Source: Candidatus Ichthyocystis hellenicum
Lineage (GTDB): Bacteria > Pseudomonadota > Gammaproteobacteria > Burkholderiales > 2013Ark19i
Reading direction: 5' to 3'
DNA length: 64,000 nt
NCBI RefSeq assembly: GCF_001460935.1
Contig: NZ_LN906597.1
Span: 1,379,825-1,443,824, forward strand
How positions within the stretch are numbered: position 1 is the first letter of the stretch; every line of letters starts with the position of its first letter. The position numbers and the translations under genes were made by a program. The notes beneath the pieces were generated by a model. The model saw nothing but the letters and a program-made list of their open reading frames with translations. It was not told the DNA's origin and did no database searches. Below, one piece after another: positions 54,323 to 63,960 of this stretch.

Positions 54323-56629
54323 AGTTTTATGCAAATAGACTGTAGCTTTGTTGACGTAGATTCCAACATTATTTCTAATCTTATTCATAGTATCCATAGT
54401 AGAAATTTACCTCTGTATATGTCTTCGGTACATCTTTTCCTAGAATCATGTATCCATAAATCTTTACGATACCTACGTTTGTTTAAAGTTGAGCCTCTAA
54501 CTTCTAGTGAAAAAATAGACCTTGATCCAAGCCCTAATAGAGATAAATATATTGTTAGCAACGAAGAAGAATATGGTCAGCTGCAATATATGTGTGACTA
54601 TCTCAAATATTATATGTTAGAAAATTGTACAGAAGTTTTTCCTCCGATGAACGAATTTACCATTAATTGTATAGAGGAAAATAATTTAGTTGAAATAATT
54701 AATTCAATCAAAGATAAAACAAATGCTAATAAATGCCATGGGCACGCAGCAAAATACGGGCCTACAGTTGAAGTTCCAACTCTAGGAACAGATTATAGGA
54801 TATTATATACCAGGAATGGACATTCACTTAGATTATCAATTGAAGAATTAATTCAGAGCAACATTAACGATCCGAATAAAAAACTTACGGATAAAAATCT
54901 TATATCTAAATTTATATTTCCAAGATCAAATCCAGAATCAGAAAAAAAATCAACCAGAGCCAATAATAGCATCACGCCTAAAAAAATGAAAGCATCTGCT
55001 AACAGCTATATTGCCACTAATGACTGGTATGTTAACAGTTTTATTGAATATCACTTAGTTCTTAATGAAAGATTTGAACAAATATCAAACTGTAAAAAAT
55101 TAATTGCTAATTCCACTGCAGACATGGAAAGTATTATTAAAAATAAGGAAGAACTGAGAAAACATGATCTTAAAGCCAGGGATAACCTCATTAGAAATTT
55201 TATGCAGTATTACCTATCGGTTAGAAACAAATTTAAGTACATCTGTCAATCTAGGTTTAAAACAGAACCAGAACTTATAACTAAAGAATTTGAACTTCCT
55301 CTTCCAAAAGAATATTCGTTGTTAGAAATAAAATCAATATCAAACAATCATCGTCGTAAGATAACCGCCGATATGGAAGTTATTAGAAACCGTATGAGCA
55401 AATATCTATCTAAACGTAGGCACAAAGAAAGCGTAGGGTTTTATAGAGAAGAAACTGGAATACTTATTAGGGACAGCTATAAAATCTATACAGTAAGATT
55501 TAGAAACATGGAAAATGTGTCCGTTTCAGACTTTATTTTTAGTAAAATTAAATCAGATAAAAAAGCAAAAATAGGGAAAGGCTTTCTTACACGAAAATAT
55601 GATGGTATTACTAATAGTACTGATAAAACACCGCATAGATCATTTAATTTCATATCTGGCATAAATATATCACCAGGAATCACAAACGTAGACCCTGAAT
55701 TAATAAGTCATGAAGATGTTATTAATATCATTTTAAGCCTAGAAAATAAAAATGTATCTAAATATCTAAATGCGATGAATAATTTCACAGCAAAATTTAT
55801 GTGTAAATCGTTGCAATATGTTCGTGCACTTAAAGTAGATTTATATGACTACGATGACACTTACTTAATTGATACAAGCAGGGATGAATATATTGTTCAA
55901 AGCGAAGGCATATATACAAAATTGCAATACATGTGTGACTATTTTAAATATTATGTCTTGAAAAGTCAGTTGGAATCTTTTGCATATAAAAGAATGAATA
56001 TTGAAGAAGAAACTTTTCCTTTGCTAACAACAACTAATGATGAGGAAGAAAAGCCTAAATTACGGATTGGAATTAAGGTAGAAGAAGTTACATCACCGAT
56101 TGATGATGAATATGAAATACTAGTGAAATCTATAAAAGAAGAATATTTAGATTTAAAAGAAAATAGGAAAAAATTAATTGCTGAAATTAATGAACATAAA
56201 ACCAAAATTAGATTAGTGCTTAGGTCACTAGACCACTCAATTAGAGATGAATTAATTATGTGCCTAATGGGATACTACCTATCAATTGCAGATAAATTTG
56301 AATCTATGGCTAACTCAGAATTTAAAAACATAAGTAGACCTCTAAATGAAAGAGTAGTATTGCCAATTCCCAAATCAATTGCAGAGGTTGTACATGAAGA
56401 AATACACACTGGGCAAGAATTACGTAATTATTACATGACTCATAGAAGTAATTTATTTTGTGAGGGAGATACTTGTTTATGTACTAAATTCAGGATACAC
56501 GACATCTCTACGACAATAAGGATGCACATCCTAGAAAAAGTCATAGATAGAATGAAAGAATACCTATTATCCCTAACCATCAAAGACAATGGAGAAATTA
56601 TACATAACAGCATACAATTATTGTTTTAG
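54131..56629 (+). CDS. Large two-module family protein, member 6 (mosaic)
   Basis: 832 aa. The first 64 codons and the promoter are identical to member 5, while bases 54450-54566 are identical to the corresponding part of member 7, so this gene is a patchwork of its two neighbours. Module 1: FLESCIHKSLRYLRLFKVEPL, LQYMCDYLKYYMLENCTEV; module 2: FTAKFMCKSLQYVRALKVDL, CEGDTCLC. A small insertion (RSNPESEKKSTRANNS) lies in module 1. The C-terminal Phe-rich end (QLLF) replaces the usual QLFE. Confidence 0.78.
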   Translation: MRNVSNSNFSDEPVLAEEDINYQPEQPCCSGEHSLQNLHKSESTDSISSISDLMQSSSLDSGISSFMQIDCSFVDVDSNIISNLIHSIHSRNLPLYMSSVHLFLESCIHKSLRYLRLFKVEPLTSSEKIDLDPSPNRDKYIVSNEEEYGQLQYMCDYLKYYMLENCTEVFPPMNEFTINCIEENNLVEIINSIKDKTNANKCHGHAAKYGPTVEVPTLGTDYRILYTRNGHSLRLSIEELIQSNINDPNKKLTDKNLISKFIFPRSNPESEKKSTRANNSITPKKMKASANSYIATNDWYVNSFIEYHLVLNERFEQISNCKKLIANSTADMESIIKNKEELRKHDLKARDNLIRNFMQYYLSVRNKFKYICQSRFKTEPELITKEFELPLPKEYSLLEIKSISNNHRRKITADMEVIRNRMSKYLSKRRHKESVGFYREETGILIRDSYKIYTVRFRNMENVSVSDFIFSKIKSDKKAKIGKGFLTRKYDGITNSTDKTPHRSFNFISGINISPGITNVDPELISHEDVINIILSLENKNVSKYLNAMNNFTAKFMCKSLQYVRALKVDLYDYDDTYLIDTSRDEYIVQSEGIYTKLQYMCDYFKYYVLKSQLESFAYKRMNIEEETFPLLTTTNDEEEKPKLRIGIKVEEVTSPIDDEYEILVKSIKEEYLDLKENRKKLIAEINEHKTKIRLVLRSLDHSIRDELIMCLMGYYLSIADKFESMANSEFKNISRPLNERVVLPIPKSIAEVVHEEIHTGQELRNYYMTHRSNLFCEGDTCLCTKFRIHDISTTIRMHILEKVIDRMKEYLLSLTIKDNGEIIHNSIQLLF
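54450..54566. repeat. 117-bp perfect repeat shared with member 7, copy 1
   Basis: Identical to 57444-57560 (offset 2994), inside coding sequence for SIHKSL...NRDKYIVSNE; the flanks differ more. Suggests gene conversion or unequal crossing-over. Confidence 0.8.
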
Positions 56630-56983
56630 TAAAAAGGAAACGAAGGGGGAAATTTTGATTGTATTACTTTACTCTAATAATTTCAGAGTAGAATGAAAAA
56701 TAAAACACATGATAAAATATACGTAATCGATAAATAGGGACTCACAGTTGAAATTTTAGCAATAGTGACAAGTATTACAGCACTGCTCGGCAGATAAAAA
56801 ATTCAAACATTGTTATTATAATAACCGATCAATTGTATAAAAAATTACTTCCCTGGTATCATAAAAACAACTACCATCGTGGCGATTTGATTTTCATTTA
56901 TAAACCGCCGATAAATGATGAATATAATTTTTACTTTCACACAAATTTCACTTGCTATTTGTAGTTTAGTTGGATCATGAAAA
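56630..56983. other. Spacer with diverged copy of the shared promoter block
   Basis: From about 56827 the sequence is a diverged version of the 5' half of the 363-bp repeat (AAAAAATTACTTCCCTGGTA, GATTTGATTTTCATTTATAA, TTGCTATTTGTAGTTTAGTT). The palindromic core ATCGCGACGAT appears here as ATCGTGGCGAT, keeping the ATCG/CGAT arms. Confidence 0.55.
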
Positions 56984-59080
56984 ATGAGAAATGTCAGCAA
57001 CAGCAATTTTAGTGATGAAATAGTATCAGATGAAGAAGATATAAATTACCAACCAGAACAACCTTATTGCTCTAGTAATTATAGCTTGCAAAGTTTACAT
57101 AAATCTGAATCTATTGATAGCATGTCAAGCATGTCCGATTTCATGCAATCTTCATCTATGGATAGTAGCATATCTGATCTTACGCAACCAGAACAACCTT
57201 GTTGCTCCGGTGATTACAGCTCGCAAAATTTACATAAATCTGAATTTATTGATAGCAATAGCACGTCCAGCATGTCCGATTTTGTGCAATCTTCATCTCT
57301 AAGTAGTAGAATATCTTATCTTAAGCAAATAGACTGTAGCTTTGTTGATGTAGATCCCAACATTATTTATAATCTTATTTATAGTATCCATAGTAAAAAT
57401 TTACCTCTGTATATGTCTTCGGTACATCTCTTCCTAGAATCATGTATCCATAAATCTTTACGATACCTACGTTTGTTTAAAGTTGAGCCTCTAACTTCTA
57501 GTGAAAAAATAGACCTTGATCCAAGCCCTAATAGAGATAAATATATTGTTAGCAACGAAGGAGAATATGGTCTGCTACAATATATGTGTGACTATTTTAA
57601 ATATTATATGTTAGAAAATTGTATAGAAGTTGTGTCACCAACGAACGAATTTACTTTTAGTTGTATAGAGGAAAATGATTACGTTAAAATAATTAATTCA
57701 ATCAAAGATAAAACAAATGTTAACAAATGTTATGGACATGCAGCAAAATACGGACCTACAGTTGAAGTTCCAACTTTAGGAACAGATTATAGGATATTAT
57801 ATACTAGGAATGGACATTCACTTAAATTATCAATTGTTATTAGAAACCGTATGAGCAACTATCTATCGAAACGTAGGCACAAAAAAAGCGTAGGGATTTA
57901 TAGAGAAGAAACTGGAATACTTATTAGGGACAGCTACAAAATATACACAGTAAGATTTAAAAACATGGGAAACGTATCCGCCTCAGACTCTATTTTACGC
58001 AATATTAGCTCAGATGAAAAAGAAAAAATAGGCAAGGATATTATTACACATAAATCTGACGGTAATAGTACTTATAAAATACCGCATAGATCGTTTAATT
58101 TCATATCTGGCATCAATATATCCCCAGGAATCACAAACGTAGACCCTGAATTAGTAAGTCATGGAGATGTTGCTGATATTATTTTAAGCCTAGAAAACAA
58201 AGATGTATCTAAGTATTTGGCTGCAATGAATAGTTTCACAGCAAAATTTATGTGTAAATCATTGCAATACATTCGTGCACTTAAAGTAGATTTACATAAC
58301 TACGATGACAGTTACCTAATTAACCCAAACACAGATGAATATATTGCTCAAAGCAGAGGTATATATACGAAATTGCATTATATATGTGACTATTTTAAAT
58401 ATTATGTCTTAGGAAGTCATTTAGAGTTTTTCGCATATGATGATGTAAATGTTGAAGAAAAAATCTCACCTCTACTAACTTCCATTGATACTAAAAAAGT
58501 AAAACTTGAGCTACAAACTGGAATTAAGGCCGAAGAAGTTTCAGTAGCAATTGATGATGAATATGAGATACTAATTGAGTCTGTAAGAAAAGAATGTTTA
58601 GATTTAAAAGAAAATAGGAAAAAATTAATTACTGAAATTAATGACCATAAAACCAAAATTAGATCATTAATTAGGCCACTAGATTTATCAATCAGAGACG
58701 AATTAATTAAATGCTTAATGGAATACTACCTATCAATTGTAGATAAATTTGAATCTATGGCTGAAGAAGAATTTAAAAATATAAGTAGACCTATAAATGA
58801 AAGACTAGTATTACCAGTCCCCCAAGCCATTGCAGAAGTCGCACATAGAGAAATACACACCGGGCAAACGTTGTATAATTATTATGTTAGGTGTAGGAGT
58901 AATTTCTTTTGTGAGGGAAACACTTGCTTATGTACTAGATCTCGGCTTTGCGATACCTCTACAGTAATAAGGATACACATACTGGAAAAAGTCATATATC
59001 GAATGAAAGAGTATCTATTATCCCTAACCATCAAAGAAAATGGGGAAATTATACATAACAGCACGCAACTATTTTGGTAA
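56984..59080 (+). CDS. Large-family protein, member 7, with module 1 internally deleted
   Basis: 698 aa, shortest of the eight. After NGHSLKLSI the sequence jumps to VIRNRMSNYLSKRRHKKS; compared with member 6, 179 codons (about 54843-55379 there) are missing in frame, removing the WYA.SF.KYH helix region and the RD..I..FM.YYLS/FELPVP part of module 1. Module 2 is complete (CEGNTCLC; RMKEYLLSLTIKENG). The N-terminus carries a 45-residue tandem duplication (QPEQPYCSSNYSLQSLHKSE and QPEQPCCSGDYSSQNLHKSE). The frame is fully open, so the protein is probably still made, with one and a half modules. Confidence 0.75.
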   Translation: MRNVSNSNFSDEIVSDEEDINYQPEQPYCSSNYSLQSLHKSESIDSMSSMSDFMQSSSMDSSISDLTQPEQPCCSGDYSSQNLHKSEFIDSNSTSSMSDFVQSSSLSSRISYLKQIDCSFVDVDPNIIYNLIYSIHSKNLPLYMSSVHLFLESCIHKSLRYLRLFKVEPLTSSEKIDLDPSPNRDKYIVSNEGEYGLLQYMCDYFKYYMLENCIEVVSPTNEFTFSCIEENDYVKIINSIKDKTNVNKCYGHAAKYGPTVEVPTLGTDYRILYTRNGHSLKLSIVIRNRMSNYLSKRRHKKSVGIYREETGILIRDSYKIYTVRFKNMGNVSASDSILRNISSDEKEKIGKDIITHKSDGNSTYKIPHRSFNFISGINISPGITNVDPELVSHGDVADIILSLENKDVSKYLAAMNSFTAKFMCKSLQYIRALKVDLHNYDDSYLINPNTDEYIAQSRGIYTKLHYICDYFKYYVLGSHLEFFAYDDVNVEEKISPLLTSIDTKKVKLELQTGIKAEEVSVAIDDEYEILIESVRKECLDLKENRKKLITEINDHKTKIRSLIRPLDLSIRDELIKCLMEYYLSIVDKFESMAEEEFKNISRPINERLVLPVPQAIAEVAHREIHTGQTLYNYYVRCRSNFFCEGNTCLCTRSRLCDTSTVIRIHILEKVIYRMKEYLLSLTIKENGEIIHNSTQLFW
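57053..57322. repeat. 135-bp tandem duplication in the N-terminal coding region of member 7
   Basis: Units at 57053-57187 and 57188-57322, beginning CCAGAACAACCTTATTGCTC and CCAGAACAACCTTGTTGCTC; 45 codons, in frame. The second unit is closer to the single unit of members 5 and 6. Unit 2 has a small internal insertion relative to unit 1, so its right end is approximate. Confidence 0.65.
57444..57560. repeat. 117-bp perfect repeat shared with member 6, copy 2
   Basis: Partner of 54450-54566. Confidence 0.8.
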
Positions 59081-59391
59081 AACAGAAGGAAGATAAAACT
59101 TTTAATTATCTTGCTTTAATTTCATAAAATATGTTACTGATAGTTAATTTTACAATTATCAAAAATCATCACGACGACAAAGTATTATAAAACGGAAAAT
59201 ATATAATGAAACATATGAGATCGATACATGGAAACTAAAAGTTGAAGTTTTATCGGTAGTCACAAATATTATAAAATAAATCTGTCCCAGTAAATACATA
59301 GTAGTGTAAACAAGCTTAACTATGATTTAATTATGTTATCAGAATTGAGGAAGTTAGCTCTCTACATGCAATTACTTGCCGGAAAGTAAAA
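59081..59391. other. Spacer homologous to the 53.6-kb 3' flank
   Basis: Shares blocks with the region after member 5 (TTAATTATCTTGCTTTAATT; AGTCACAAATATTATAAAA). No gene. Confidence 0.6.
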
Positions 59392-61848
59392 ATGAAAAAT
59401 ATAAGTAATAGAATTTTAAATGACTCACTTGAACCATCTGGATCTAGTGCCGGTGGTTCACAAAATTCACCTAAATTTACATCGCCCCATCACATATCAA
59501 ATCTTATGCAAATAGACTGTAGTTTTGCAGACATAGATGCTTCTCTTGCTTTTACCATCATTTCTAGCATTAGTAATAGAAATGAATCTCAGTACAAACA
59601 TGCTATGCATATATTTCTAGAAAATTGCATGCATAAATCTTTGCAATATCTACGTTTGTTTAAAGTAGACCCCCTAACATCTAGTGAAAAAATAGATCTT
59701 GACCCTAGTCCAAATGAAGATGCGTACATTATTAATAATAAAGGTGAGTACGATCGTTTGCAATATATGTGCGATTATTGTAAATATTTCATGCTAGGAA
59801 ATTGTGAAAAAGTTGTATCACCAATGGATGAATTCACTGTTGCTTATGTAGATGAAAATAATTTCGCCGAAAAATTTAACATAATAAAAAAAAGGACTGA
59901 TGCCACTAAGTGTAATAAGACCTCAGCAGAATACGTACCAATCAATGTTTCCTCTGGAATAACTGATCATAGGATATTGTATTCCAGAAAGGGATATCAC
60001 CTTAAATTATTGATTGAAGAAATGATGAGCAACTGCATAAATTATGATAAAAAGCAACTTACAAATGCAACTCTTGTTGCTAAATTTACAACATCAGAAT
60101 CAGAAAAAAAATTGATTAATAGCAATAAAATAATTAAAAAGATAAAAATGTCCAGTAATACTTATATTTTCAATAATGATTTTTATACAAATAGTTTTAT
60201 GAAATACCATCTATTACTCAATGATAAATTTGAGCAAACGGCTGATGCCAAAAAATCAATTATCACCAATAACGCAAGCATGAATCGTATTATTAAAAAT
60301 AAGGAAGAACTCAGGAATAATGCACTTAAAATTAGAGATACACTCATTATGAATTTTATGAGATATTACCTTTCGCTTAAAGACAAATTTGATCACATAT
60401 ATAAGTCTAGATTTAAATCTGAATCAGAAATTATATCTGAAGAATTGGAACTTCCAGTACCCAAGGAGTTTCCATCACTAGCACAAAAAGTACTATCTGA
60501 TAATCATCGCCGTAAGATAAATGCCGATATAGAAATTGTTAAAAACCGTATGAGTAATTATCTATCAAAACCCAAACACATAAACAATGTACCACTCTAC
60601 AAAGAAAACAGATTATTCATCAAGAACGGCGGCAAAGGATATGTTGTAGACCTAGGAAACAAAAAAAACATCACTACTTCAGATGTAACTATACGTAGCA
60701 CTACGTTAAATAAAATATATAACACAGGCGGAGATGCAAGTAGTAGTTCTTTACAAGAACCCTATGCTAGCACTTCAGTTACCAGTAACATACTGCCAAG
60801 GTCATTTCACTTTATATCTGGTCTAAGTATATCCTCCGGTATAACACAAATAAACCCTGAATTGGTGGATAGCGAATCCATTGCCAACATTATCTGCAGT
60901 CTCAATAACAAGAATGTATCTAAGTACCTGGATGCTATTAGTGCTTTTACAGCAAAATTTATGCATAAATCTTTGCAATACGTCCGTGCACTTAAAGTAG
61001 CTCTACCCAGTTACGGTACAGTTTACCGTATTACTCCAACCACAGATGAGTATATTATTCAAAACAATAGCATATATACACGCTTGCAGTACATGTGCGA
61101 CTATTTTAAGTATTATATCTTGGAAAGTCAGTTGGAATACTTGGCATATAAATACAAGGAAGATGATATTGAAAAAGAATTTTTACCACTCCTAAACGCC
61201 ATTAATGCCGAAAAAGGAAAAGCTGAACTACAAATTAGTGCCGATTTTACTGAAGAAGAATTTTCATCATTACCTATTGGTGAATATGAAGAATTAATAA
61301 GCTCTATTAAAAAAGAGTGCTTAAATTTAATAGAAAATCGGAAAGCACTAATTGCGGAAATTGAAAAAAACAAGACCGAAATAAGATTATTGATTAGGCC
61401 ACTAGATTATTCAAATAGAGATATGTTAATTAAACACTTAATGGAATATTATTTATTAATAATAGATGAGTTTGAGTCATTAGCCGATCTGGAGTTCAAA
61501 AATCAAACCAGATCTCTAACGGATAGGTTTGTACTGCCAGTACCAAGAGCAGTTGCAGAGTCAGTACGTAAAGAAATTAATATGGATGAAAGAATTATTG
61601 ATTATTTTACCAGGCATAGATCTGACTTTTTTTGCGATAGGAATACCTGCATATGTAGGAATGAATGTATACGCAATAGTGGTCATGTCTATAATATCCA
61701 TATGATAATACGCGTGAAAATTATGGAGACAGTTATAGATCGCATGAAAGATTACATATTGTCACTAGACATTAAAAACGACGGTACACATAACAACGTA
61801 ACGAGAAGACAACACCATTTTGAGGAAATGGCTACTTCTAGTAGATGA
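59392..61848 (+). CDS. Large two-module family protein, member 8
   Basis: 818 aa starting MKNISNRILNDSLEPSGSSA. Its N-terminus shares GGSQNSP with member 1 at the other end of the array, with 21 identical bases there, unlike members 2-7. Module 1: MQIDCSFADIDASLAFTIIS, FLENCMHKSLQYLRLFKVDPL; WYA is replaced by FYT. Module 2: FTAKFMHKSLQYVRALKVALP; Cys motif CDRNTCIC followed by an extra RNECIRNSGHVYN insert. The C-terminus has a unique His/Arg/Gln tail (NNVTRRQHHFEEMATSSR). Both modules complete; GGAAAG before the ATG. Confidence 0.76.
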   Translation: MKNISNRILNDSLEPSGSSAGGSQNSPKFTSPHHISNLMQIDCSFADIDASLAFTIISSISNRNESQYKHAMHIFLENCMHKSLQYLRLFKVDPLTSSEKIDLDPSPNEDAYIINNKGEYDRLQYMCDYCKYFMLGNCEKVVSPMDEFTVAYVDENNFAEKFNIIKKRTDATKCNKTSAEYVPINVSSGITDHRILYSRKGYHLKLLIEEMMSNCINYDKKQLTNATLVAKFTTSESEKKLINSNKIIKKIKMSSNTYIFNNDFYTNSFMKYHLLLNDKFEQTADAKKSIITNNASMNRIIKNKEELRNNALKIRDTLIMNFMRYYLSLKDKFDHIYKSRFKSESEIISEELELPVPKEFPSLAQKVLSDNHRRKINADIEIVKNRMSNYLSKPKHINNVPLYKENRLFIKNGGKGYVVDLGNKKNITTSDVTIRSTTLNKIYNTGGDASSSSLQEPYASTSVTSNILPRSFHFISGLSISSGITQINPELVDSESIANIICSLNNKNVSKYLDAISAFTAKFMHKSLQYVRALKVALPSYGTVYRITPTTDEYIIQNNSIYTRLQYMCDYFKYYILESQLEYLAYKYKEDDIEKEFLPLLNAINAEKGKAELQISADFTEEEFSSLPIGEYEELISSIKKECLNLIENRKALIAEIEKNKTEIRLLIRPLDYSNRDMLIKHLMEYYLLIIDEFESLADLEFKNQTRSLTDRFVLPVPRAVAESVRKEINMDERIIDYFTRHRSDFFCDRNTCICRNECIRNSGHVYNIHMIIRVKIMETVIDRMKDYILSLDIKNDGTHNNVTRRQHHFEEMATSSR

Positions 61849-62059
61849 AAATGACTATAGTAGTAGTCATTTATTGACATATATGAATGCTTAAAGCGCA
61901 ATCACACTTACTAACAATAGGGACACCATCTAAACCTCGCAGCAACTAATTGTATCTTAAAGATCCAGAGACCACCAAGATATTAAAAAATTTTCTAGTA
62001 AAGCTATATTACGATAAGTTTCTCCACAATCACCTACGCATCCCTTTAACCTGACTAAA

Positions 62060-63211
62060 TTAGTGTTTGTTATAACCATCTTTATCAATTCCATGTGCGT
62101 TAAATCCGTTATCATCATATTTGGTCCCATTCATATGAACTTTACTTTTATTAAATCCATTTTTGTTATATCCCTCCTCATCATATGCATACCTAGGTTC
62201 AAGGCGGCCAAATTCGTCTGATCTATATCCGTTATGGTCATATCCATCTTCATCATATCTTGATCCATCTCTATAATATCCAAATGCATTAAATCCATAT
62301 TCATTAAATCCATCTCTACCAAATCCATGGTGATCAAATCCATGATAATCGTACATGGACCCGTTTCTATGTAATCCGTTTCTATCAAATCCACCTTTAT
62401 CAAATCCATTTTCATCAAGATGAAAGCCGGTTCTATGAATTCCATCTATATTGAATCCACTTTCATCATATCCAGATTCATCATACTTATCTTTTATATT
62501 ATTTCCATATTTATCATTTCCGTATTTATCATATCCATATTTATTATAAATCAACCCATTTTTATGGAATCCCCTACCATCAAATCCGTTTTTATCGTGA
62601 CCACTTCTATCGTATCCATCTATATCATACCCATCCTCATCGTATTCTATGAAGATCCTACTAAAGGCCGCTGATAAAATTCCTCCCCCGCTGCAAGCCC
62701 TTTTCCCGCCCTTATTAGCAGTAGTAGAAAAAACATCGGAATCATCTTCAGAATTAGACGAACACTCACCTTCATAGGTTCTTTTTTTAGCCCGAGTTGT
62801 AACATCAATAGTAGCAGCAGAAAAAACTTCAGCGTCAGGGATACAAACACCTTTACAAGCTCTTTTTTTAAGACTTAACGTGCAATCATCATCAGAATCA
62901 GAAGATGATAATAATTCATTTTTTTGGTAGACCCTTTTTTTACTCCTTTTACTCCTATGTGTCCCATAAAAAGGAATAGATTCCCCAGATGGAGGAAAAA
63001 CAAATTTATTTGCAGATTGATTAGACAAAGACATAAACGAGGTCATTCCAGGAGATGCATCCAAAATTGCTCCAGATTCACTAGATCTAGGAACAATCGC
63101 AGAGTCAGAAGATTCATCCAAAATCACCCCAGCGAGTACCCCGGCGTCTTCAGATTCGCTAGATCCAGGAGCACTCGCGGAAACAAAAATCGATCTCTCA
63201 TTTACAGACAT
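62060..63211 (-). CDS. YD pentad-repeat family protein, displaced member
   Basis: 383 aa on the minus strand, 40 kb from the main YD array. Head longer and more Ser/Gly-rich (SVNERSIFVSASAPGSSESED, then repeated SSDSA/SSESGA stretches), linker with SKRSKKRVYQKNELLSSSDSDDD, SLKKRACK, RAKKRTYEGECSSNSEDD, KGGKRAC; FIEYDEDGYDIDGYDRSGHDKNGF opens a full pentad array with the standard end block (FNKSKVHMNGTKYDDNGFNA). Unlike the members at 7.7-20.8 kb it has no recognisable CAAATAA/TTGGCA element upstream, where instead a decayed large-family gene begins 13 bp away, and no strong ribosome site. It may be silent or use another promoter. Confidence 0.78.
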   Translation of the reverse strand: MSVNERSIFVSASAPGSSESEDAGVLAGVILDESSDSAIVPRSSESGAILDASPGMTSFMSLSNQSANKFVFPPSGESIPFYGTHRSKRSKKRVYQKNELLSSSDSDDDCTLSLKKRACKGVCIPDAEVFSAATIDVTTRAKKRTYEGECSSNSEDDSDVFSTTANKGGKRACSGGGILSAAFSRIFIEYDEDGYDIDGYDRSGHDKNGFDGRGFHKNGLIYNKYGYDKYGNDKYGNNIKDKYDESGYDESGFNIDGIHRTGFHLDENGFDKGGFDRNGLHRNGSMYDYHGFDHHGFGRDGFNEYGFNAFGYYRDGSRYDEDGYDHNGYRSDEFGRLEPRYAYDEEGYNKNGFNKSKVHMNGTKYDDNGFNAHGIDKDGYNKH

Positions 63212-63223
63212 ATATCAATTAGA

Positions 63224-63960
63224 ATGAATGCAAAGATTAAAAAGATGGAATTGGCAAACCTTAAGGTTAGAGATCCTCCAATTAGGCATGGCATGAAGAA
63301 TTATTTGCCGCTGAAATATAATTTTCAACATTTGATTATTAGAATTTAGAGAAAAATCTAAGATTATGGCCAAAGAATTAGAACTTCCAATACCTGAATC
63401 AACAAAAAGACACATTCAGAGTAATTACAATTGCAAAAACCATACCACCATTAATATGTTATGTATATACCATCTGGAATGAAGGAAGTAAATACTGAAT
63501 TAGTATATAGCACTTTCTTTTTCCATGTTATTCGTAGTATTGAAAATAACAATTTATCTAAGCATTTGTCTTCTATCGATACATTAAAAGAAAAATCAAT
63601 GTCTAAGTATCTGCAGTAGCACGAATAATTTTCAAATCAGTACTAACACTTAGATTTGATAATCATATCATTATATTCATTGAACTGATATGTCCCCTTC
63701 TCCAAATAAAAGTAGGTAGATTAATCATGAACAACATATGAGATCAAGATATGCACATAAACCTGTGTGTGGACCATATAATTATATACCGATCGTTATC
63801 GTTACTGGATACAAATCATGTTGTACCCTATGAACCGAAAGGTGGTATTTCATATCAACGCTTTTAGTATACAGTTGTAATTACTTTAAATACTATATGC
63901 ATTACGAAAAATATTCACCACTTCTGGACACCGTTTAGATATGCTATCGGGAATTAAAAT
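63224..63960 (+). pseudogene. Decayed large two-module family gene
   Basis: Successive, frame-shifted pieces follow the family: ELANLKVRDPPIRHGMKNYL (as ELRNADLKTRDMIIRSFMIYYL), KIMAKELELPIPEST (as IITKEFELPVPEE), YIPSGMKEVNTELVYSTFFF then VIRSIENNNLSKHLSSIDTL (as SSGITQINPELVDS.SIANIICSL.NKNVSKYLDAI), and YSCNYFKYYM...SPLLDTV (as YMCDYFKYY...LPLLTT). Module 1 head and the 3' end are missing; the copy may extend past the window. Confidence 0.75.
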
